A DNA stretch of 64,000 nt, taken from the NCBI RefSeq assembly GCF_028583425.1, contig NC_072793.1:101851689-101915688 (forward strand). The letters are read 5' to 3'. The notes below the pieces were generated by a model. The model had not been told where the DNA came from. It saw only the letters and a list, made by a program, of their open reading frames with translations, and did not search any database. Positions 9,831-22,539 of the stretch are shown piece after piece. A program made the position numbers and the translations under genes. How positions within the stretch are numbered: the first letter of the stretch is position 1; each line of letters starts with the position of its first letter. The DNA is from Eublepharis macularius. Lineage: Eukaryota > Chordata > Lepidosauria > Squamata > Eublepharidae.

Positions 9831-9917
9831 TTTGAAACCACCAAGCTTATGAACCTATTCTGAAACTAATACACTTATCAATACTCTGCAACCATTAAGC
9901 AGATGTACTTATATAAA

Positions 9918-10043
9918 TCCAGAGGAGTTAGCCGTGTTAGTCTGTAGTAGCAAAATAGAAAAGAGTCCAGTAGCACCTTTAAGACTAACCAACTTTACTG
10001 TAGCATAGGCTTTCGAAAACCAGTTCTCTTTGTCAGATGCATG
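9918..10043 (-). mobile_element. Penelope-like terminal fragment
   Basis: It matches the outer arm of the Penelope-like element at 58412-59864, sharing 'gttagccgtgttagtctg', 'agcacctttaagactaacc' and 'tagcataggctttcgaaa'. Similar words flank it ('acttatataaa' left, 'acttataaag' right), which may be an imperfect target duplication. The minus strand carries a decayed hammerhead-like core (CTGACAA, paired arms, CGAAAGC). Confidence 0.75.
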
Positions 10044-10313
10044 ACTTATAAAGAAATTCTATTAAGCAAAACATCTGTTTCATCTGGAATACAGAATCCC
10101 TTTTTTACCTCATAGCCACCCTCCCCCCATGCACTCACAATTCTGTCATACTACCATTTATATCTAAGCCTTCCAATAATCCAAAACAAATTGAGGACTA
10201 AGCCCTTTGCTGGCAGTGAAAACCATTGTAAAATACAAAGCAAGAGGCAGGGAGGCAGCATATTATAGGCCGTTTCAGAGCCTTGTAGCAAGGTGCCATT
10301 CAGGAGTTACAAT

Positions 10314-10608
10314 TAGAGGTGGGCATGAACCAAAAAAAATTACGGATCAAGCTGATCGTGGATCCGTGCCGGCGACGACCCCAAATCACCGATCCACACC
10401 GATCATCTCCCGTTTCCGATATGTGGATTGGATCGGGGAGTGGGAAGGTGGGTGGTGGTGGCGACCGCCAGGCCCAGCGGGCACGGGGAGGCAGCGATGA
10501 GCTGCCTCCCCTCAGGGAGGGGACGTTCACACACACACACACACACACTTAGAGCAGGGGGGGAGTTTTTAACCCGGCGACGAGCCGCCTCCCCTCAGGG
10601 AGGGGACG

Positions 10609-10659
<51 letters not shown>

Positions 10660-11348
10660 AGAGCAGGGGGAAGTTTTTAACCCGTCCCTGCCTCTCCAAA
10701 TAGAGACACCCCATCAATATGTTTCAGCCAGCTTTTAAAATAAAGCAGGGACAGAATCCTCCAATCCTCCCCACCCAATTTTAAAAGCAAGCAGCCAGTC
10801 TTCCAAAAGCATATTTTAAACACACACACAGAGCCATGAATGAGGTTTTCCCACAAAATACAGTGTTTTAAAAGCAGGTTAAAACCGGAGTCACAGACAG
10901 AAAAACAGCCATTCCTCCTACAAAGCCCCGTTTTTTTAAAAAGCAAAAAACGTTTGGAGTGCCCATGGCTACAGAACACCCCCTTCCCCCTCCCTCCCCT
11001 GGGTCTCTTCTCCCAACTGGTGGTGAGTGTCTTGCTGCTCCGTGGTTGGAAGGAAGCCCTGCTGATCAAGGAAAGCTGGGCTTCCATTCGGGTTTCCAGG
11101 GCGACAGAAGGAGGGCAAACACAGCTCAGGCATTCCCCTGGCTCCATTGCCCCGGGAATAGATTACTGGCGCCTGATTGTCTGCATCCCCAATCAGATCC
11201 CGATGGCCCGAATCAAGCCCCGATGAAGGTCCCCCCACCGAACGCTGGATCGGTCGCCGTGGACAGCACCAATCCGCTGGGTCCCGATCACGCGAACGCT
11301 GTTATCGTGGGTATTTTTCTATCGTAATGCTGATCGTGCCCATCTCTA
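10314..11348 (+). mobile_element. Non-autonomous hAT element (deletion derivative)
   Basis: It begins TAGAGGTGGGCATGAACC and ends CGTGCCCATCTCTA, and is flanked by a perfect 8-bp duplication GTTACAAT (10306-10313 and 11349-11356), which defines hAT insertion. The right-hand roughly 350 bases match the right end of the 5.4-kb hAT at 20538-25912 ('ttccattcgggtttccagg', 'cttccccctccctcccctgg'), and the left interior matches it near 20880-20940. The transposase is gone. Inside, a unit of about 90 bases containing a small hairpin ('ctcccctcagggagggg') and a CA run occurs twice (near 10500 and 10580). Confidence 0.92.
10530..10657 (+). repeat. Two (CA)n microsatellites inside the hAT derivative
   Basis: CA runs at about 10530-10549 and 10612-10657 lie in duplicated units of the element. 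The related copy at 56519-57797 has a CA run in the same context, so the run is ancestral to this sub-family. Confidence 0.9.
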
Positions 11349-11356
11349 GTTACAAT

Positions 11357-12869
11357 ATACAGGTTACATAAAGACAGCAAAACACCACAGATGGCGTTAG
11401 TGGTGGGATTCAAATCCCCAAAGGGAAGGTGTTCTCGAAGTTAAAATCCTGGCTAAAGTAGGGAACACCTGTAGCTGTGTGTGTGTGTGTGGAAGGAAAA
11501 GGAGTATTGGTTGTAACCAAAGCCCTCCTGATGAGGTAAAAAGTTTAAGGTAGCATAAGGAGAAACTGTAATAAAGATCCTAAAATTTTAAAACAATCCT
11601 CACAATACAATAAATGCTAAAGTGTTTGCTTTCAATCTTTTTTAGTATTTAAAATAAACTCGGAAACTGGCTACAGGAGTCTTTGTTTACTTGTCTAGTT
11701 TTGCCTTTTTCTTACGGTGAGTGCATCTCACACATTCTATTCAGCTGTCAGGTTAAATGCAAGTACAAGTAATTATTATGAGCTTGGGTATCCAAGCTAG
11801 ATAAAAATACTTATGTAAATGATGGTGTTAATTATGTGCCGCCCTCAGCATTCTGGCAAGAGGCTAATACAGCTTTTTGTTGTGCAAAATTTAGCCCCCA
11901 AAGCTATTCTTTATGTGCCCAACTTAACCTCTCACAGCAAGCTCTTTCCTGATTGGCTTCAGTTACCACTCATGGATGGCTGTTATCATAGTGGGATGGC
12001 ATTAGCGAATGAGGCTTGGTGATCAGTGACTGAGCAGATGCTATATTGTAATTATGAAGGTGAAATGGCAATAAAAACCAAGACATGAGCAAAATCTACA
12101 TACCTTAGGGGTCAACCTAATCTGTTTTTGCGCTGGCTCAGCCTTACGAGTTTCTCCAAGTAGCTACCACATGACTATCTATTTTCTCAGGGATTTTCTA
12201 GACAATTAAAAAGTTTTTTCCCCCTTAAGTGATATGAAAGTAGTTTTGATCCAGCAGAGAGCTGTGCTTTACCCTGTCCCAATGTTAAGAGTTTCAGTAA
12301 GTCTTTTGCACAGAAGGGTAACAGCCTGCCCTTTAGCCATTTCTTTTTAACACAAAAGACAAGGTGTTAGAACAGAGAAGGGCACACTGTCTTCCCAGGG
12401 TTAAAAATGAGAAGAAACAGTGAACCTTTTGGATCTTTGTTGCTTTGTTCGTTTGATAAAGGACTGAATGTGCTTCTACAACAATATTGAACTAAATAAA
12501 TACAGAAATAATATCAGCAAGTTATAAAAATTAAGATTTTTTTTTTTTAAATGTGATCGGGGGCTCTCCTGAACACAAAATAGTATAAAAATGGAAGAAA
12601 GAAGTGTGTCACTTGATTATGATCGAAGCACTCCCAAGAAGTTCCTGTGTTTCTCACAATGCCAGACTGCAAGTGAAGTACAATGCTGTGATAACTGCAA
12701 GCCCCCAATAATGAAATATAGAGAGTTGAATGCTGGGAAGTTATTATTTATTTGCTTCATTTATACTCTGTCTACACTTTTCCTCAGTTTAATCTTTTGC
12801 ACTACAAAACCCAGAAAGTGCTTAATTTTTTAATATTGTAAATCAGTTTCTCGAGTCCTTTTTGTTCAT
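11357..12869. other. AT-rich non-coding DNA
   Basis: No gene or repeat recognised, apart from a short GT run near 11470. Short open frames have no recognisable features. Confidence 0.5.
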
Positions 12870-13365
12870 TTATTTGTTTATTTACTTATTTTATGTCATT
12901 TATAGTCCGCCTTTCTCATTGAGACTCAAGGCGGATTACACAGTGTGAGATTAGTACAGTCCAATTTCAAGGACATTTCCATAAACAATGTCATAGGGTA
13001 AATAAACACAAGTTTACAAAGAACTTTAGTAAGAAACCAGTACAGAGTTGAAGAAATGCTAAAACAAACACGAGCAATTCTAGGGCAGACATTAGACAAC
13101 ATGAAGCACAGGTAGCTTATAGGAGCGCATATTTAAAACAATAGATAGTACATAAGGCAACCTAGTGGTGAAGTCTATGGTTCTTAACTCTTTAGCAAAG
13201 CATCTGAGACTCCCACCCGCCTCTACAATAAAAAAGCCTTTCTGAATAATTCAGTTTTGCATTGTTTGTGGAAAGTTAGGAGAGTGGGGGCTCTCCTGAC
13301 CACCTCAGGCATGTCATTCCACAGAGAGGAACATTTTCTGAACATTAGAGCCATACAACACTTTT
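12870..13365 (-). mobile_element. L2-like LINE 3' fragment
   Basis: The same words occur in the same order as at 34488-34970 ('agtccgcctttctcattgag', 'aaggcggattacacagtgtg', 'gacatttccataaacaatg', 'agagtgggggctctcctgac'). At 34488-35255 these lead into an RT C-terminus on the minus strand, so this is the 3' UTR and last coding bases of the same LINE, inserted on the minus strand. Confidence 0.8.
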
Positions 13366-16300
13366 TCTACTTGCAAAAAAAAATACTGTTAGCATGTTAA
13401 AGAGTAAGATTTTCCTACCCTCCAATGATCCAATCTTCCCTGTTTTTACATGTTGCTATTTTTAGCATTTTTAGTGTGTCTACACATTAAGAGGCAAAGC
13501 CAGAGCATTGTTTCTTACACAGACAGATGCAGTGGGTAGCCTCCTCTGATAATTCTGATGCGTGTCTGCATCAGGAGTGATTTGTTGACTGACACCCAGA
13601 GGAAATTACTATTATAACTGATTCAGCCTAATACAAACCTCACTGCAAGTATAAACTTCAAAATATAAAGAAAATATACATTGATGCAATGATGTCTGAC
13701 TGAATAGTGCTGCTGACTTCCTGAAGAGGTAGCCCTGCATGAGGTTTGAATTACTGCTTTTGATCTCCATGGGAAGTCCACTCTGTAGCCAAAAAACAGC
13801 ATTACCAATAGCACTACCATTTGCTACTTCGCTCATGAGCTGATCATACGTGAAAGAAATAGAGCAATCCTACTTCTAGATTTCTGCAGTACCTACTTAA
13901 AGCAGAATTTTGAGTTTGGAACTTGCACTATTTACAGGTCAATTTCAACCTTTCCTAGTATTATCTTAATGTGCTGCTCTTATACAAAAGCACATAGACC
14001 AAAAATTTCTATGTGATGACTTACCTACATACAGAACTGAAAAAGAAGATAATATTGTTGCATTCTGATGAGAGTACAGAAAAATTTGACTCTGAACCAT
14101 GAAGGAAGAACTACACACACCCTAATGATCAATAATTCCCAATCCATGTTAGTGTGCAAGAGAATTTGTAACATGCCATACAAAATAAATAATAGGCTTG
14201 TGTCCTGTCCCTTGTTTCCGCTTGCACTCTTCTTTGTTCATTGCAAAGATGGTCCTTGGTTGAGGAACATGTTCCGCTTGCACTAGGCATATTTCAGCTC
14301 CTTGAAAGGCACTGGTCTTGCATAAGCAGAATTGCTTAGCACCAGAAGAACACATGCTCTGCAGCAGAGAACTATCTTTACAACAGACAATGAGCAGCAC
14401 AAGCAGAAACAAGATATAGGATCCAAGCCCTAAAGCTTATCAGAACATTGGCCAAATTGTCAAGGTCCTGATTTTCAAACAGAAGAACAAGCTGACACAC
14501 CAAGCAAATCTGGAAACAAACACTCCTGGTCACAACTACTATGTCAGCATCATGTAGCAAGGCTGCAACAGGAGCACCCAAGGTAAATATGATCCCATCC
14601 CACTTACTTCCCTGATCAGGTGACCCACATATCATTGACAGTGCAGTTTTATCCATATTGATCTTCAGTTTATTGGTTTTCATCTAGCCCATTACTAACT
14701 CCAAGCCATAGTCTAGCTAGAATTTAAGAAGAGATAGTGTCATTAGCATACTGATGACAATAAACCCCAAATGCTTGCATAACCTCTGTCAGGTTTGTTT
14801 TGTTGTAAATATTAAATAGTATGAGAAACAGAATACCAGGGTACCTCACAGGATAGTTCCCATGGGATAAACCAGGAGACTCCTAGCACCACCTTCTGTA
14901 ACTAACTTAATAGGTAGGACACAAAGCACTGCAAAGAAATGGCTGCAACTCCCAACAGTAACAGGCTGAGGCAATGTAGAACGATATCACAATTAAGTGC
15001 TATTAAAAGCCACAGAAAAGTCCAAGAGAATTCAACAGAGACAATGCTGGCTCAACACTGGTTACTGCCTGAGGCCAATGGTCACTGCTACTGCTGCTGC
15101 TGCCCCTCCTCGTCTACTGCCCATGCCCAGGAGCCACAGCAGTTAATGCTCTTTGCCTCCTCCCACAACCTCAGCTTTAAGAACAGTTCAGCAAGCTACA
15201 TTGTTTTGCGTATCCTGGAAACCCTGCCATTTATTTTGGCTGCTTAGACAAGAGCCAAATGATAGCTAAACTCTTGTAAAGAGGGTTGGTGGAAAAAAGG
15301 AAAGGAGAGCTAGTCTGGTTCCCAGGTAGATGTGAGAGGGCAAACAAGGCAGCAGAGAGAGCAGTGGAGGAGATCCGCCCCGCCCCCCAAATATGCTGCC
15401 TGAGCCAACTGCTGCAATTGCCCTCATTGTAGAGCCACCCCTGATTAGGAACACACATCCCGGTCTGTCTCACAGCCAGGCTTGAAGATAGATTGAAATG
15501 ATCTAGGTAATTGGTTTCATTGTATTTTTTTTAGAACTGCCTCTGCTATGAAAAGTCTGGAAAACTTATAGCATAGGGAAGATCATAAAATAGCATAAGC
15601 AGTGGGAAAAGCACTACAAATTGTTTCAAGGCTCCTTCAATTGTTGCAAACTTTCTAAAAATTCATTTCTAGTCAGGGATTTTCAGTATATCTGAATTCC
15701 CTGAAAAAGGCACAGGAGAAATCATCATACATGGGATTTGCATGCTATTTCCCATATGGAAAATGTTTAAAGGTAACCTGTCCATTGACATGTTACCTGG
15801 CATAAACAGAAAGTAGCCAACAACAATAAAGAAATATTAAATGCTACAGTATTATGAAAAAGAATTACTAAATGGCAGGCCCATGGAATGGTCCTGGCAT
15901 GCCTGAGACTACAGGATTTCTAGAGCTGTGAGTGTGGAATTGATCAGTCACTTGAATGAAAGACCATCATTGTCAACTTCATGTAAGACCGTGATATAAA
16001 TATAAAGCGTGTTTTTTTTAAAAGACAATTACGAATGGAATGAGGACTCCTCCAGATTTTATAGCACACCCTCCCCTCATCTTTACTTGCTCATCTCCCC
16101 CAACCTCTGTTTTTCTTAGGTACTGAAATCTCATGCCCTGAAGAATGAATTTTCCACAGAGGATTCTGTTTTATTAACTATTTTATATTTTGGCTATATC
16201 TGTTTTAGCAGCACAGCATAAACGATTGCTATCAGCTGTGATCCAAGGCCACATCATGAATCACGGCTGGACCCTTTTATGCCTGCTGAACTGCAACAGT

Positions 16301-17699
16301 AGAACAACAATAATGCAAAATGATCCTGCTGTGCCATTCTTGATGTATTTGCTCTATGTTCTATAGAGGGGGTGGGTAGGAATGGAAAACAGTAACTGTG
16401 CTAACTTTTCACTTTTGAAGAGCTGACCTGATGAAGCCTGCTCTGTAGAAGAAATCCAGAAGAAGCATGCCAGTTCCATTCTATGCCTTCTTTATAAACA
16501 TAACAAAACATTCTTGAAATTTAGAGTAGGACTGGTAGTAGAACTTTATAAACATTCATAGACTTTTTTTTGGACTGGTTTCTTCTAAATTCAGCCCTCC
16601 TTATCTATCCACACCTTTCTCATCAGCATTTGTTATGTTGAAGCATTCTTTCAAATTGAAGGAGAACTTTGTTGCTTTCCCCCCTTGTGACCAGCCCCGA
16701 GGAAGTGGTTCAAACACCTCTGTGAAAGCAAAGGGCACATCAGAAAGTCAGCCTTCCTTGCCTTACAGCACACTTTTCTCACTCCAGACCCTTTATACTC
16801 ACAGATTACTCCTGGGAATGTTTGTGAACCTTCTATAACATCAAATCACTTAAATCAGTGGCTGAGTGCAGAGAGAAGCTTGTTTCAATACACTGATATG
16901 AGAGCTCTGGAAGCCATGTCCTCCACCTTCTGTGACATCATAACAAGGGCAATTAGTTTGTTTTACCTCAGATTTTGTCATTTTTTAAAGTTCATGTGAT
17001 TTTCATGCAATCTGAAAAAAACTTTTTTTGGACCAATCTGTTTTATGCTTTAAATTAACACCTCATTCATATTTTTACATCTACAGTAAGTGCTAAAATG
17101 ACATCCACAGGGTAAGCGGGCTGAATATGGTATATAGATTACTGGCAAGCTCTGTTTAGAATTGTAACAGCATATGCTGCGGCAGAGCAGGAATGAATTC
17201 CACTGACAGCTGTGTGGGGGAAGAGAGCAATATATCTACCCACCGTGGACCTGAATCTTTACAGCTGCACACCTGGTACAGTCACTGGCACTTCCCTGAA
17301 GTTCTGAGCAATCACTGAAATCTATTCACCAATTAAAACAAACTCCTGCTTAGTATCTTGATCAAAAGAGTGCCCATCTGTCAGATGCACAGGAGGACGC
17401 TCTATGCTTGTTCTTGACTGTTTTGAAATTGGCACAGACTGTCCAAAATATAGGAAAATAAAGCAGGACTTGAAAAGAATTTAGTAAACAACTATTGATT
17501 CAACTCTATAGTAATTGACAATGGGCTCACTAGGAATTCTGCACTGCAGTCCTGTATCACTCCCAGGATGCTCTCTATACCTTCATTTCCAACATCTGAC
17601 ATCACCCCCATCCTCTTTCTTAGGGATGTCAACAAGTTAAGTTGAGAACCCCTCAGGCCCAGGTGCTTCTTCACCAAGAACTCTGCTGTCTCTAACCTC
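13366..17699. other. Non-coding DNA without recognised features
   Basis: AT-rich sequence on both strands. No exon with credible splice sites and no repeat family is recognised by eye. Confidence 0.45.
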
Positions 17700-19870
17700 T
17701 CTGTTGTGGAATACCCTAATTAGGCCATCATTTTATTTGCTCCGATACTGTACACAGTACCCCTTTTCCACACTCCAACTCTTGCTCCTTCCATGACCTG
17801 CAGTTCACTGATGTAGCGGTTTTCTCAAAAACTTTATCCCTTCTTTTCTCACTCGGGTGACTCTGCATATTCTGTCTTCATCCCATTCCTTCTTTAACTC
17901 ATTTAACAAATCTCCCAATAGACTATTATGCCTCTCATCCTCAGCTCTTGTTCAGTCATTCCAATACCATGCAGCATTGTGCAGTTGAACACCTCTGGAG
18001 GAGAAAAGATTAGCTGATTTTGTCCATTATGAATTTATCCTCTCCCCCTTGGATCTTGGATCTCCTTGTCTAAACAACACTACTATACTCTCTGATCCTA
18101 ATGATTGCATCAACTTGAGGAAGCCTCAGTGCCTCTTCTTTTCCTTTGATGACCTACGAAGGTCTGCCTTACCCCCTCTCATTTCCCTAGGAAGCTGGCA
18201 AAGTGTTGAGTGAAACATGAGGAAAGAAGAGGGCAGGTCTTAACAGGGTATCAAAGGTCTCAAAACTATCTGTTCTAATCTCCCTGCTTCTCCCATCATT
18301 TCCTTCTTTTTCCAGCTCTCCTTTATCCTACTTCCTTTAATTCTTTTCCTTATGAGTACTAGTCTATTGACCACTCCCTTTACATGGCCCTGGGTCATAT
18401 TCCCTCTTGTTCTTTGTTGCCATCTCCCGTTTCATTCTCCATCCTCTCAACCATATAGTCAACTTATCCTTCTCCTCTGATTCCTTTCCTACTACATTCG
18501 AGTATGCTAATGATTTTCCTATTCTCAAAAAGACATCCCTGGACCCATCTTCCTATTCCAACTGCCACCTGTCTTCCCTCCTATGCCTCCAAGCTCCTAC
18601 AGAATGCTGCTTACTCTCTTTGTCTTAACTCTGTCTTTTCCAACTCTTTCTCAATCCCATGCAGTCCAGTTTACACACACTTCACTACATGGAAACTGCC
18701 CTCACTAAAATTGCTGGTAACATCTTTATTCCCAAATCCACAATTCTTGTCATTTTTGACATCTCTGTTATCTCTCCTGCTTGACTACTTAACCTTGTAA
18801 ATTTCTATGACTTTGTCCCCAGCTGGATCGCCCACTTCCTGTCCAAGCACTCATTCAATGTTTCCACGAGAGAGAGAGCTATTACTCTGCTTTTATTCTG
18901 TCTGTTGGAGTCCTGGATCTATCCTTGGTGCTCTTCTGTACATTGGGCCTAGAGGATTTAATTAAATCCCATGATTTTCAATACCACTTATAGATATTTG
19001 ACCCTCAGACCTCTCTCTGAATTTTCTCTTTTCATCCAATTCCACATCTCCAGCTGCCTGTGGAATATTTCTGCTTGAATGTCTCATTCTTGTATTGAAC
19101 TCCGTATGCCCTAATCTAAATTTCTCATCTTTCTCCCATGTTTTCCTCTCCCTATATACTCTCCTTATATACTGGCAATGCCACCACTGTAGTACAAAGT
19201 TTAGTCTTTTTATTTTTACTATTCTGTCTTTTGCTCCTCATATTCTTCCACTTGTTTCAACACAGCAGAAATACAGATGTCCCTTTCTGGTTCACACTCT
19301 AACAATCTCTCACCTGTCTACAGCAACATCTTCCTAGCTGGTTTTTGTCGCACCTTGCCCCCCTTACTGATACCCAGCTGCAAAAATAATTTAACTTTCA
19401 TGTTATGCTGAGCATGTGAGAACCCTGTTAGAAAACCTACTCTAGGTTCCTTGCATTCCAAGATCCAGCACAAATTCCTCCTTACCCTCAAATTGTCATG
19501 CTTCCCTTTATCTCTTCACACTCATATCCTGATACATCCCTCCTTGTGACATTCATTTCTTCAGCACTATCACCTTCAGCCATCTGAAGGTCTCCTGCCC
19601 AGTCAAAGACATCTATCCTTTCCCCATTTCTTATGCCTGGAACTCCCTCCCAGAACACCTGTAGGTTGCCATGACTCTTAATTCCTTCTAATCACTGTGC
19701 AAAACTGACGTTCTTTCTTTGAAGCCTTGGTACAGCCTTTTACTCCTCATTCCTTACTGAAACTACCATGTGTCACTTAAATGACACATGGTAAGGGCCA
19801 GTCTTCTTGTACACTGTAAGTGCACAATGACAGTGTATACAAAAAACTAACTGAATAATAAATAAAATAC
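17700..19870 (+). mobile_element. Decayed L2-clade LINE coding remnant
   Basis: The long pyrimidine-rich stretch follows the codon pattern of an L2-clade reverse transcriptase on the plus strand. Recognisable words appear in family order: 'cttccctcctatgcctccaa' near 18570, 'gaaactgccctcactaaaa' near 18690, a 'tttttgacatctctg' word near the catalytic region, and 'cctggaactccctcccaga' near 19640 before the C-terminal end. Many stops and indels are present. Assignment rests on memory of family word order, not on alignment. Confidence 0.55.
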
Positions 19871-20529
19871 CTAGAATGTGATATTTAAAAAGACACACAG
19901 AAAGGATGTTAGCAGAAGTGTCCTAGTCCCATTCAGATTGTCATTTAGTCATTAAAAATGTATTATTCAGCCAGTGAAGTTATTACAATACTTTAACCAC
20001 ACTGCAGCACCAGCCTCCTATTCAGAATCCTATCACACTGCAAATAGCCTTCTAAAACTCAGGCAGGAAGGGGCCAAACACATCCCAGGAAAGAAACTTC
20101 CAGATTCTTGATATCCCAGCTGTGATAGCATTGGCACATCATGAACTCACCAGCTATAACACTGAAGGCAATGGGATGCCATAAAGCACAGCCTCTTCAA
20201 CAGATCTGAACTCAGTCATTAGCACATTCATACTGGAGAAGGTAGACCTTGAGTTACCCCAATTCCAAAATATTTAGGTATCAACCAGCACTTTAAACTT
20301 AGTCTAGAAACAAACGGCAAGCAAGTGACTATGAAACAAATCTGACATGAAATGTTCATAGTGGATGAACGCTGTTAACTAAACGGCAGTTGCATTTTGG
20401 ACCAACTAACGTCTCTGAGAACTTTTCAAAGTCAGCCCATGTATAAATGTTACAACAGAGCAGTCTGGAGCTCACATGAGCATATGTTAACAGTAATAAG
20501 ATAAGTTTTTCCCTGGAGGGATCCCAGCA
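19871..20529. other. Non-coding DNA
   Basis: No feature recognised. The stretch ends at the target duplication of the hAT element. Confidence 0.5.
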
Positions 20530-20939
20530 GTCCTGGCTAGACATGGACGCAAACCAAAAAAATTTAACGAACCAGTGGTTCGCGGTTTGGTGCCAACGAT
20601 GAACCCGAGATTGCGAACCAAAACAAACATTTTCTGTTGCCGAACCGGTTCGCGGTTCGTGGGGCACGGAACAGCCCTTGTGGCACTTACAGAGCCCATA
20701 TTCCTGGGGAGTCTTTTGCAGGCTCTCCCCTACAGCCATCACCCAAGTTTGGACAAGATAGCAAAAGGGAGCTTGGAGTTATACCCTCTCCAATCCAAGG
20801 CCCCCAGGAAACTCCCACTCGACACAATTAGAGCCACTGGTTGACGTTGGCCCAGTGTACAGAAGGTGGGTGTTGACGGCGGCCGCCGGGCATGGCGGGC
20901 ATGGGGAGGCAGTGACGAGCCACCTCCCTTTTAGGGAGT

Positions 20940-22470
20940 GGGGGGTCTGGCCAAAGAGGAGCGCACTGGCAGGAGAGGACATGTCATTCGGACGGGGGGC
21001 CTGATCCCCCAGCAAGTGAGGGTCCTCACCCGAGGGTCCCACTGAGGAACAGTGCAGCAGCAGCCGACAGCACACACCTTCCTGCCTTGCCGGAAAGGAC
21101 GGGAGGGAGAGGAGATATCATTTGGAGGGGAAGTGGGAAGATCCAGCAACAGCCATGAGGCCTCCTCCGAAGCTCCCACTGAGCTACTCTGTGGCGGCAG
21201 CCGACAGTACCCACCTTCCTACCTTGCCAGAAAGGATGAAAGGGAGAGGAGATGTCATTTGGAGGGGTCGGAGGGCTCCAGAGAGGGACAGGTCGTAAGA
21301 GGGTCTGTGAAGTCGGAAGATCCCAACAGCTGCAAGGCCTCCTCCGAGGATCCCACTGAGGAACTCTGCAGCAGCAGCCAGCATCAACCACCTTCTTGCC
21401 TTTGCAGAAAGGATGGAATAGGACAGGACCGGAGAGGTCGTTGGGAGGGGACTGAGTGTTCCAGAGAGGGCGAGGTGAGAAGAGGAACCGTATACTTGTG
21501 TGGGAGAGGAGGGCTGAGCCCAAGGCTTCCTGGCCGCATTGCGCAGCAGGACCGGAATGGAGGGACCCCACATCCACCCTGAAGGAGTGCACAGACTGCT
21601 GTGGCAGAGGCTTGTCCGCTCCCCCTGTGTCACAGTGGAGGCTGTCAGCAGCATCACTCACCTTCCTGCCTTCGCAGAAAGGACGTGACTAGTCGTGGTG
21701 GCATTACCCATTCAGCCCTGCCCAGAGGGGACCGCCGTTGCTGTTGGCAGAGGCCACCGTAACGTGCGATTTTATGTGCAACAGTAGTTGATTTGTCCCT
21801 CGTGGCCAAAAGCCGAAGCATCATACAGCACCCACCGTCCGGCCTTCATGGAAAGGGTGTGAGGGCGAGGGACCCATTTCCCCCTGCTCAGAGGGGGCAG
21901 CAGGTGCCCATGGAAAGGGGGGGTACCATGTGGTGCCACACTAACACCAGCAACAGCTCCTGAGCTGCCCCTCGTGCCCAAAAGCAGCAGCGGCAGACCT
22001 CAACCACCTTCCTGCCTTTGCGGAAAGGACACGTGACTGGTCGTGGGTCCCATTCCCCCCATGCACGGAGAGGACAGCAGGTACACATGGATAGGGGTGC
22101 ACCATGCAGTTCAAACATGTCAAGCTCAGCAAAACCTTCTGAGCTGCCCCTTGGGGTCCAAAGCGGCGGCAGCAGGCAGCACCCAACTTCCTGCCTTCGT
22201 GGAAAGGGTGGGAGGGACTCATTCCCCCCTGCTCAGAGGGGACACCAGGTGCCCTGGAAGGGCGGGGGGAACGTATGGTGCCATTCTCACATCGGCAACA
22301 GCAGCAGAGCTGTTCCTCGTGCCCAAAAGCAGCATCAGCTGGCAGCACCACACCTTCCTGCCTTCGCGGAAAGGACGGGAAGGGAAAGACAGGAGAGGTT
22401 GGGAGGCATCTGAGCAGATTCAGAGAGGGAAAGGTATAAAGAGGGAACAGGAACTTGTCTGGGAGAGGAG
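20940..22470 (+). repeat. Degenerate internal tandem repeat of the hAT element
   Basis: The phrase 'ccaccttcctgcct' plus 'aaaggac' or 'aaaggatg' recurs about seven times (near 21079, 21219, 21389, 21660, 22005, 22187 and 22360), with spacing about 140-350 bases. It lies downstream of the transposase gene and has no coding value. Confidence 0.7.
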
Positions 22471-22539
22471 GGCAAAGGGTCACCAGCCATGGAAGCAGCC
22501 CCAAGAACTGAGGGAGGCTTGAGCCCGCTGTGGACGAGC

